A stretch of DNA of 64,000 nucleotides. Origin: Sophora flavescens. Taxonomy: Eukaryota > Streptophyta > Magnoliopsida > Fabales > Fabaceae. The stretch lies in assembly GCA_030762895.1 (NCBI GenBank), contig CM061067.1, positions 102,612,602-102,676,601 of the forward strand. Reading direction: 5' to 3'. Under the pieces are notes generated by a model. That model did no database searches. It worked only from the letters and a program-made list of their open reading frames with translations, and was not told the origin of the DNA. The position numbers and the translations under genes were made by a program. Every line of letters starts with the position of its first letter. Position 1 is the stretch's first letter. Positions 46,589-56,700 of this stretch are shown piece by piece.

Positions 46589-47857
46589 TTGTTGGAACCA
46601 AAGTGATTAAGAATTCTAACCCCTTAAGATTTTGATGTTAACAATATGAACTTTGTGTTAGTGTTTTTGCTTTGTTACGTTGTTTCACAAAGGACATAAG
46701 TCCAAAAGATCTTAGACGCTAAAACTAATATTTTAATGAACATTGGACTTAAAAAGAAACCACAATAGGTCCAAAGTTCTCATCAATTTTTTGTGCATAT
46801 ACGAAACTTACTTAGAGGCATCTATTTTTATTTGAAAATTATCATGCGTCCACACAACTTCTTTTGTCTTTATGAGTCGCGGACTCACTTAACTAAATAT
46901 ATTAACTTGCCTCCACTCATGTTTAAATCCTTATGTTTTATGTTTGTGGACTTAGTTTTATTTAATATTAATTAAATGTCCCGTGTAACTCTCTTTCAAT
47001 AGCTTTATTAGACCGTCCAATGCAACATAATATCTGTGGGACCGGATCCTCTCCATTTTGGAGAGGAACTGGAAACGTCCAGTTCATTTTTTTTAGCCGT
47101 ACACGTGGCAATCTTTGATCTACGGCTCAGCGTGGCTCATTTTTATTTTTATTTTTTTTAAAATACCAGTCTTTGGCGCTAGCTTTCAGCTACTGGCGCC
47201 GGTCCTTTCTCGCTAGAGTCAAGCGCCGGTTCTGTTTCAGCTTTCTCAGCGCCAGGCGTTTCCACACTCGCGAGGCGAAAAAATTTTCATGGGGCGAATC
47301 ACTGGGCCGGCGCTGGTTCTGCTTTCAATTCCCGCGCTGGCACTAGTTACCGGTCTTACGCACTGTCTTTGAGCGCCAATTCATTGTATACTAAAATTGT
47401 ATACAAAGAATTTCTGCAGGATAACATTGTTATTGTAGATGGGCTCTGTTAAGCAATGAGATAGCAGGAGTGCATTGAAGTTGGACTCCAAAGAAATCAT
47501 AAAGCTGATTCCAAAGCAAAGATTCAAGTGGCTTTTATCTGATATGTTATCTGGTTGTACAAAACACTGAATTTGGTTGTATTGGTCATGCTATAAGGCA
47601 TGTATCAAGTTCAAGTATCTTCCATGTATCAAGTAGCAAGTGACTTGTATTTTATAATGTTATATGCAATATAAATAACTCCTTCATTATCAAGTATGCA
47701 AGTGCTTATTTCATAATGTTGTCATGATAATGCAAATAACTCCTTCAAGTGTCATGATAATGCTGTCATGGTAACATTCACTCATTGAACTAATAAGGCA
47801 ACAATTAAAAGACAAATAACTCATTTCATTGTGAATGGAATCTGTACCAATAAACCA

Positions 47858-48078
47858 AAACCTGCTTCATACAAAAAAGGCAGCAGGTATATCTATATAC
47901 CCCAAACAAATCCAAACCCAAAACCTGCTTCATACAAAAAAAGGCAGCAGGTATATCTATATACCCCAAACAAATCCAAACCCAAAACCTGCCCCAAACA
48001 AATCCAAACCCAAAACCTGCTTCATACAAAAAAAGACAACAGGTGTATCTATATATCCCAAACAAATCCAAACCCAGA
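47858..48078. repeat. Minisatellite, unit about 63 bp
   Basis: Three near-full copies and one short copy of a unit AAAACCTGCTTCATAC...CCCCAAACAAATCCAAACCC. It lies just past the transposase stop, in the 3' UTR area of the MULE gene. It opens chance frames on both strands that I did not annotate. Confidence 0.9.
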
Positions 48079-48270
48079 AAATGTGTCCATTGTCTAAATG
48101 AAGTTGTACATCCCCAATACACTGTAGTTCTCAGTCTGGCTTGATTGTGTCATTTGGATTGTAGTCTCGTGTAGACTTGCATTCAAAACTTGGCTTCCAC
48201 TTCCACTTCCACTTCCATTCCCAATTTGTTGCATAGCTTCACTAGTTGCTCTAGATTGTTCCTACATAAT

Positions 48271-50681
48271 TCATAGTATAAGTAACATGTATAATTTCGT
48301 GTCAAGAAAAAAAAAAGTAACATGTAAGGAGTAAATTACCAAATTTTTTTGAGGCTTTTGCTGTTTTCTTGATAGGTTTCTCTTTTTCTTTGTAGCCAAT
48401 TTTTCCACCCATGATTTATTCCGTTTTTTACTCTTATATGGGCAATCTCGCTTCTTTATGCCTTTAGCCCCACCAACATCAATAGAGTCCACATTGTTGT
48501 CAATTTCATCACTTCCAATTGATATGGATACATGACACATTCCAGTTGATTCTCCACCCACAGATTTTTTAGCCAACATGTTGTCAATTATTTTGTTGGA
48601 CTCTTCATAAACTTTGGACAAAAAAGTGTATGTCTCATGAGATTCGGATGCTCTATTTATCAATTTAACCATTCGAGGACATAACTCATTGTATCGCTTC
48701 ATGAAATGGGCTTTTATGTCCAAATCAATATGTTGTCCTTTCCAATCTCGATTACCTCCCAACCTTGCTTCTCGTGTCCATCGCTTCAGTATATAGTGCT
48801 GAGGAATTAGCTTAATATTCATGACATCCAAAACTTTCAAAGCATGACTGCATAAGATACCATGCGTCTCAAATTTACGACAATCACAAGCAACCAATTG
48901 ATCCATAGGATTACCCATTACCAGTCGCTCCTTATTGTCATCATAATTCGTAACAACATAAAACCCTTGGTTCAATTCTTTTACACAAGTGCCTTGATAT
49001 TCTTCATATTCCTCTTGGAATTCCTCAAACAATTTTGGAGTGTAAATGCTCCCGACTTGTACGAGCATGGGGGCCTTCTTCATTTTCAATCTTGGCAACT
49101 TATGTGTTGCCTCAAAATCGGCTTCTGACTCATTGTTCCGTTTTCCATTGACAACCCTTTCAAAGTGTGTGAAAAATTGTACTAAATTTAAATCTGACTT
49201 CAAATGATTTTTCAAATCAGCATTAAAACTCTCACTTAATTGAGTAGATCTCATACCTGCAGCGGTGAAAGTTTGCCGAACATAAGCCCACGCCCATTTT
49301 TCCTTCACTTGAAAAATCATATGTAGCCATGAATCCTCGAAACATCATGCTCAACAAGTAAAGAATTCCATGCATTCAAAAACTCACATTCCTTTTCATG
49401 TAGATCAATGCATGCTTCAAAATCTGAGCAAAATTGTGGACTCTTTTGATAAAGATGGTTCACATGCCTTAAGGCATTTTCTCTTATATGCCAAGTGCAT
49501 AATCCATGAAATATTTCTGGCATAACTAAATAAATAGCCTTAGCCATTGCTGCATCTTGATCTGTTAGAATGGTTTTAGGCCTTTTTCCACCCATTGCTT
49601 TGAGAAAAGTTTCAAATAACCATTGAAAAGAATGAATGGTTTCATCATACAACAATGTCGCCCCAAAAAACAACTGTTTGCTCGTGATTATTAACTCCAA
49701 CAAATACTCCCAACGGTCGATAGTCCTTATTTGTCTTGTATGTGGTGTCAAAAGTGACGACATCACCAAAGTACCCATAATCATTTATCATCTGTGCATC
49801 TGCCCAAAATATATTCGTTATTTGATCTTCAACATCCATTTGAAAGTCATAAAAGAACGAGGGATTTTCACTTTGTCTTTTGAAATACATCAACAATGAA
49901 CCCACTTCACCAAACCTCAGTGACTGCTTTCTTCTAGTTCGAAGGTAATTCTTAAGGTCTTGTCTTGTATAACCAATAGTATCCACTCCGCCAGCTTGCT
50001 TGGACACATATTCATGAAAATCTTTTGGTGTTAATCCAGATTCCTCACCAAGACAATTTGAGATGCTTGTGACTCAGATATGTGTCTATGAGAGCGAATG
50101 AAATGAACACACTCTGGCGGTTGAATAGAGTGATTGTGTTGTGCCACAAAATCAACAACCTTATATTTCCCGATCTTGCGATCAAGTGAAATAACCATAC
50201 GTGCTTCACACCCTGTTCTAGTTTCTGCCCTAGGTTCTTTTGTTAAGTGGTCTCGTTTGTCAGTACCTCGTTTACCCTCTTTGAAGCATGTGAATCTTCT
50301 TGAAGTCAAAATTCCATCTTTTTTGCTTTTATTTGCATATTCTTTACGAATACCAAATCCACACCTCTTACTGTACTCGTTATAGAAGTCATAAGCCGCT
50401 CCCTCAGATTCAAATTCCATCCCTAACTGTGGTGTATAGCTGACAACATTTCCTTGCTCATTTTGGATAATTTTTTCATGAATATTGTTGACCCATTTAT
50501 CTACATCATCAACTATCGGACTTGATGAGGAATTGATGTTTTCTGAAAAACAATAGACCACGATATCAGCAAAATGAAAGAGAATGAATCAGTCTAGGGA
50601 GCCAAATGAAATATCCACAAAAAAAAAAAGAGAAGCAAAAGAAATCTGAAACACAAAGAACAAGTAGCAACCTGTGCTCAT
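48271..50681 (-). pseudogene. FAR1/FRS-type MULE transposase, frameshifted
   Basis: Exon 1 (50681-50672) reads MST plus one base, then an intron to 50543 and a coding run from 50542. Order: FAR1 DNA-binding domain (GMEFESEGAAYDFYNEYSKR, GCEARM, VVDFVAQHNHS, about 50450-50090); MULE transposase domain with the first catalytic Asp in VVTFDTTYKTN (about 49740) and the second in TDQDAAMAKAI (about 49560), then LCTWHI; SWIM zinc finger CDCRKFETHGILCSHAL (about 48890-48840); a basic C-terminus. Single-base shifts near 50055, 49665 (an extra T in a T run) and 49335 split it into four frames. The same domain set makes up the domesticated light-signalling factors FHY3/FAR1; long TIRs show this copy is a transposon gene. 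Confidence 0.88.
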
Positions 50682-52190
50682 TGTAGCAACAGAGGCTTGG
50701 TGTTGGTCGGCGGCGAAAACGGCCGATCCGGGCGGTGGGAGGCGGGACAGCCGCCGGAGTTGGGTGTGGAATTTGAAAGGTTGAGGGGTACTGTGTGTCG
50801 AAGGGTTTGGGGGGGAAGGACCGAAACTGGGATGAATAGGATTAGTATACAGTGAATTGGCGCTCAGTGGTAACTAGCGCCCAGCGCCGAGAATTGAATA
50901 GAACCAGCGCCCGGGGCCGTGATTCGCCCCCAAAAATTTTCGCCTCGCGAGTGTGGAAACGCCTGCGCGTAAAAGTCAAAAAGCAAACCGCCCACTCTCT
51001 GGCGAAAGGACCAGCGCCCAGCGCTGGAAACTGGCGCCCAGCGCTGGTAGTTTAAAAAAAATAAAAATAAAAATGAGCCACGCTGAGCCGTAGATCAAAG
51101 ATTGCCACGTGTACGGCTAAAAAAAATGAACTGGACGTTTCCAGAGGATCCGGTCCCATCTGTGTTTAAATGTGTTTAAATGTTTCCAGTTCCTCTCCAA
51201 TATGTGTTTAAATGTTTCGTCCATTCTCTTTCTAATATCATTTCGTACGAGGCATTTATGTATTAACGACAATATATCACAACAAAATACACATCGAGCC
51301 AATAAAGCCAAGTCAACTTTTGACACTGTTATGCTGTTGTTACTCTATCAATCCTAAGAAAGGAATAGCATAAAAGAACTTTCAATCTTGACAAAAGAAA
51401 AACAACAATGCTTTATGCTCTGTTGATAACCAAAACTACTTTTCATAAGAGGCTATAGAGGCTATCAGAACCTGCATGACTCAAACAGTTTCAAGCATTA
51501 AATGCTTATGCAGAACGGATACATTTAATGCTGTTAAGGAATATTTGCACGAAGACTCTCTTAAGTCATGGAGCTTATTAACACAAGAAGTCTTCTTGAA
51601 TAAAATACATACAAGAACTCTCTGAATTATTCAAGTGATCAAAAGTGTTGCAAATTTTTCACATTCTCTACTCTTTAGAATTATTCTTTCTTTTTTTTTT
51701 AGCTTTAACTTTGTATCATTCTCACATATAGTGAGTTGAGAACAAGCTATGCACATCTTTTTACTCTTTCTTTGAGTGAGCCTGAAGAGACTCGACTGTA
51801 AAAGAATGTTTGTGTTTCCAATAGAGGTGTAAAATAATTGTTGTAGCCTGGAGAGGCAAATGAAAGAATACTTGTTCTTGTACCAAGTTTTAGGGGAAAA
51901 TCCTTCGGGTCGAATGGATTGGACGTAGCTCTTGTTCGAAGAGTGAACCAGGATAATATCCTTGAATGAATCTCTATTTCCCTTTCTATGTTTGGTTTAT
52001 TTACATCTAACTTTGGGGATTGACAATGAAAGTTTTTAACAACTTTTTTTTCCGTTTCAAAGGATTTTTCTTGTTTGCTTTAAAATTTGTGTGTCCAATG
52101 CTTTGTGTTTTGCTAAACCCAGCTTTTGAAAAGCTTTCAAAATGTTAAGAAACACAATTCAACTACCCTTTTTGTATTTTTCCAATGTAT

Positions 52191-52605
52191 TTCAATTGTT
52201 TCCTTCAACTTTAGAGGCATTGATGTACATCCAAGATTGGCTATGGACTGGTGTGAAAGGTAACAAAATTTATTATTTTTAATTAAACATCTATATTGGG
52301 TCATTATTTAAAAAAAAATAATTAGCTTATTTTTCCTTTTCAAGTTCTTCAAAATTAGAAGGCAATAACATTGAACGTATTACAGTATTAGAAGACATGG
52401 ATGCTGGCATTTTTAGTGAAGAACCTACAAGCTAATATTTGGAGAAAGCAGTTGCATTTGGTCACTTTTGCTAGTAACTTTTGTAATTGGATAAAGCTTT
52501 TGTAGTTTTGTTACATCTATTTTGTTGCACTGATATGAACATGGTTATTCTATTTGAAATTGTGCAGATTTCAATAATTTTTCAAATAATTAGACCATGT
52601 TTTTC
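52191..52605. other. AT-rich spacer
   Basis: No gene or element ends recognised after the SIRE-like LTR. Confidence 0.4.
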
Positions 52606-52609
52606 TTTA

Positions 52610-52790
52610 TAAGTGTAGCTATAACAGATATATGTGGATATCCATGATATGTATACATGGGTATTCGTCAAACACGCTAAATACTCGTCAAGCAAGTACC
52701 CGCACGGATAACGAGCAAGAACGGGCAAGGTTTTCACCCGACGGGGGCGGGGGTACCCATGCCCACCTTGCCCCATTGTCATTCCTACGG
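52610..52790. repeat. Fragment of a hAT-like element end
   Basis: Ends CTTGCCCCATTGTCATTCC, the inverse of the GGAATGACAATGGGGCAAG terminus common in plant hAT elements, and contains CACCCGACGGGGGCGGG and GGTACCC words. Only this end is recognisable. Confidence 0.5.
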
Positions 52791-52902
52791 CGACTTTCAT
52801 GTAAATTATGTACCCAATTTGTACCATTCAAAAAATTGTGATAGAACCACAATAATAGCTAATGATTCACATGAGAACATGCCAACATTTAGCATAACTT
52901 TA

Positions 52903-53312
52903 GGGTGTGTTTGGTTCAAAGGAGGGGAGGGGAGGGATTTTAATGGAGGGGAAGGGAGGGGAAATAGCACTTACATGTTTGGTTGAGAAGGGAAAGGGAG
53001 GGATTTTAAAGCAAATTTACTTTTAAACCTTATAATTATTTATTTTAAAATGGATAAATGAGGAATATTTTAGTCAAGACATATAAAATGTTTTGAAATC
53101 CCTCCCCTCCCCTCCAAATCCCCCCATTATTGAAGGGGGGCCAAAACTCACTTAATGAGAGATTTTGCTCCCCTCCAAAAGTTGAACCAAATACAAAAGT
53201 TTTTAAAAAATCACTCCCCTCCACTCCAAAAGCTGAACCAAACACAAAAGTTTTTAAAAAATCCCTCCCCTCCCCTCCCCTCCCCTCCCCTCCCCTCCCA
53301 CCAAATAATACC
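52903..53312. mobile_element. Tourist-like MITE (PIF/Harbinger type), 410 bp
   Basis: Left end GGGTGTGTTTGGTT, right end in inverse GGTATTATTTGGTGGG; flanked by TTA on both sides (52900-52902 and 53313-53315). The interior has repeated GGGGAGGG on the left and CCCCTCCC on the right, giving a long imperfect hairpin and a run of six or so CCCCT units (53266-53298) that could form a G-quadruplex on the minus strand. Confidence 0.7.
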
Positions 53313-53315
53313 TTA

Positions 53316-53629
53316 AGCAATATCACTACTCATCATCTTAGATTGTTTCCCGAGCCAAATTTTCAATTTTTAGGTTGCTACCACGTTTTTTTTTTTTTTT
53401 TTGGGTATGTAAATTTGAAGTCATGGATGACTACCCCATCCCATAATCAGGGCAGTGAATCCTTATAGAAATACTTACAAGTAACTAACCAAACTTCATT
53501 CTAAAACCAACCAACTTATTTGACATAGTTCACCGTTACAATTTGTGCCAAGAATGCTAGCACTTGAGCCAAATTTAGTGATCAGAAATTGATCGAGACA
53601 AAATTGATGCAGAAGTTTACAGTAACATT
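53316..53629. other. Region downstream of the carrier gene
   Basis: Contains an 18-20 T run near 53385-53402. No coding or element features recognised. Confidence 0.5.
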
Positions 53630-53635
53630 TTTATT
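53630..53635 (-). terminator. Candidate polyadenylation signal of the carrier gene
   Basis: Minus-strand AATAAA about 140 nt after the stop codon at 53774-53776. Plant signals are loose, so this is only a candidate. Confidence 0.4.
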
Positions 53636-53773
53636 ATAATTTCCATGTAAAATAGCACGTTTACAAGAATGGGGGTCTAACATAGATTGGGTATGTCTAA
53701 GAAATTGATATGATACAATTTCCCATCTTTGTAAAAATCTTGATGGGAAGTAATGTGATTTTCAACCAGAATT

Positions 53774-56700
53774 TTAAGCAGCCTCTTGCAATTTCTTCTG
53801 ATCTCCTGATAATCTGGTAACTTCTTTCAACTTTTTATTTGGCACTTTTTCATTAAAATGATCTCTGAGAAATTCCACGGCCATGAAGGTAAGCGCTGAA
53901 GCAGGAATGTACCATGTAATCCTGGGGATGCTACCCCTAAACATCCCTTTCATACCTTCTCTAGCCCATATATTGCAAATTGCATCCAACCAGCCATTGT
54001 ACCTAAGACAATGTAAGAATACAAATTACCATCAATTCGGTTGGGAATCCCATGTAGCCAACCCTACTTAGTAGAAAAAGGCTTTGTTGTTTTAAGGATG
54101 CCCATTCTATACTAGAAAATCAGACTCTGGATATTTTCCCAAGCAAATGAGTTCCACACAATCAATAAAGAATGACAACTAGTATCCTGGAGGCATGTTC
54201 TCGTCATGCATAAACTGTTAGCATAGTGACTGAATGGAATCAATACCTCAAAGTTGATCCCTGCACTTGCAGTCTTGTTTTGACAACATCCAAGGGAGTG
54301 GTGAGATATGCGCTAAGACCTGTTTAATAATTGTGAGCACAAATTAATAATCCTAAACAATTTACAAAGTTTTATAGCAGACTAGGAACGATTCAGCACT
54401 TGTGATTGAAGGCAAAGAACAGGACATACCACCCGCTAATCCTCCTAAAACAAGTCCCTCAAATGAATTATTAACATGCCAAGTTGGGCTAGATATCCAT
54501 CTTTGCTTTCCATATTCTGTAACTTCTTTCAAAGATTCATAAAACATGACCTATAGAAAGAAAACAACAATAGCATATAAATAAAAGATCTAAAATGAAA
54601 ATGATAACATCTGTCTTCGTATTTTTCTGAAATCAAGACTAAGGTGACACTAACAGCCATATATTTAAGTGCACATTCATAGAGAGATTGTGATGTGAAC
54701 CAGAGATATGAAAAATGGAAGAGAGTAATATTTACTGAAAAATAAAAGTATTACAAGAGGATCTCCCCAGTAACCCCAGAGCAACCTCTGCCCAGCTACA
54801 AGCTATTGGAAGATATGTTTGCACTTAACTACTGCACTTTGTATTTTCTGGTTATGTTCCCTGTTGGGCTCACTGTGGGCCGTGTACTGTGTTTAGCCCA
54901 CTTACAGGCTTCTGAAAGTGGTTAGGCTGTTAGCTTTCTGTTGAGATTCTGTTAGAGAGAACACTAGTTACCTGTACCATTCACTGATATATTCAATTAA
55001 AAAAATACAGATTCAGATTCTATATTCTCTCCACACTTTTCTCTTGTTTTCTCTCTCTCTTTTATGCTACCTAGATTTCTGATATGGTATAAGAGCTTAT
55101 GTTAAATCCAAGCCACTATCACTTCACCTGATTCTTCTCCCTCTTCTGATACTGCAACTCGCATGGGATCGAATGCACCTCACACTTTCTCGTATTCGAT
55201 CTCTCTAAAACTTGATAAGAACTTTTTGCAATGGAAGTAAAACAAACTGAAGGTGCTATTCAGAGGCCACAAGATTCAAAATTATCTTCTCCCTCGAATC
55301 CCTCCTCAATTCCTCAGTAAGGCTGATCGTGAATCTGACAAGGTCAATCCAGCACGTGAAACTAATCACACAAAAACCAACCTGCCCCTCATTCCTCCCA
55401 CTCTCACCTCGTATACCCCTTTCACGTGTGTTCTCTCCCCCATCCTATAACTTTCCAGCTCATCTCCCCCTCTCCTTTATTTCTTTTCTTACCCTTCCTT
55501 ATGTATGCATGTTAGTCACAGTTCCATGAGGCACTTGGTTTGTCATTTGGGCTTGGGCTCGGGTTCCTATCAATACAGCCCTCTTGAACTACAAGGGTAT
55601 TTGAAAATCTTGGAAACTGATTGCTAATAATAGCAAAAGCATCTTCCCATGTTGCTTCCTCCATCGGACAACCCTCTAAAACACCCAGTAGAGGTTCAGA
55701 ACTGTTAACCCCATTTTGGCCTTTTCTATTTTCTCCGTCAACCCGGTAAGTATCCCTTATTTCAAGGGTCTGCCCCTTGTATTGGAAAATCGTAGTCATC
55801 TCCTTCATAATCACTTTTCCACATGTTTGTGGCCAAGCCATACCTAGAAACAAGTTCATTCCTTCTAAGTCCAACACATGCATCAATTGGCATCTCTAAC
55901 TCTCTAAGCTGAATGAGAATTCCAGTGTATTTTCCCACGGTAGTCACTCTATGCCCATCTCCCAGACTTATACCAACCTCTCAGTTGCTTCAACTTGGAG
56001 CCCAAGGTATCAGTTATTGACTTATTGTTGGAGAAACGAAATTATGGGAAGCTCCACTGTCAATGCTAGCAGTGGCATTCCCTTAATTTACCCGCTAATT
56101 TCATTGTTTTAATTTCAGAAACTACTTCATTTGTTACTCCAAACAGCCCCATTGCCCTATACTCTATATTCAGCTCTTCACCTTCATCAACCTCTAGTAG
56201 AGCAATTATTTCTCCCTCCGAATTACCCACTTCATCATCTGCCAACACCATTAATCTTAATTGTTGCTCTGGGAATTGGTGTAGGTGATGAAATTTCTCG
56301 CCAAACCTGAAACAGAGCGCTTTGGATTTCCTATCCATGAGATCCCCATAAAACAACTTCTTAACCGCCTTGTTTTTCTCCGGAGACCAACATCTATCAC
56401 CCTCTGTCTTCCTCTTTCCCATATTCATTGAAAAGCTGGAACATCTGGCCTGCGAATTAGGATTAGGAACATAACCCGAAGTGTCGTGCCTCCTACCTGG
56501 GACGGAATTCGGGTGAACTTATTGGTTGAATGCACAGGACTCCCCAGATTCGGTTGGAAGAAAGAGGCCCCGCGTTGACCCGTCATCCAATCTCTTCCTT
56601 TCGATTGCGATAAGCCAACTCTAAAAGCTTCGTCAGCCAACTCTGTTTCAACTGCCCTAACGATACGCATCACTTGGCAGCAATTTTGGGATCAAATGTT

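Larger units (their letters stand above)
47038..51157 (-). mobile_element. MULE with FAR1-type transposase, 4.1 kb, long inverted repeats
   Basis: Inverted repeats of roughly 300-350 bp (47038-47390 and 50845-51157), starting GGGACCGGATCCTCT and sharing GTACACGTGGCAATCTTTGA and TACGGCTCAGCGTGGCTC. A near-perfect 8-bp direct repeat flanks it: TATCTGTG (47031-47038) and CATCTGTG (51157-51164). The left TIR has an extra CATTTTGGAGAGGAA foldback. Minus-strand transposase inside (48271-50681). MULE duplications are usually 9-10 bp, so the border may be off by a base or two. Confidence 0.88.
46589..52190 (+). repeat. Sense SIRE/Maximus-like 3' LTR, split by a MULE
   Basis: Left part 46589-47037 starts TTGTTGGAACCAAAG; the right part is about 51158-52190 and contains TTCTTGTACCAAG, a (T)n-rich U5 and, near the end, GTTAAGAAACACAATTCAAC, the usual SIRE LTR end motif. 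Combined length about 1.5 kb. The MULE 47038-51157 interrupts it. Confidence 0.55.

Noticed and set aside
47826..48122. Frames on both strands of the minisatellite (rich in NPKPASYKK-like units)
   Set aside because: Repeat-driven frames past the transposase stop; no start context or domain.
48862..50385. Several + frames of 80-90 codons
   Set aside because: Antisense to the FAR1-type transposase; no domain of their own.
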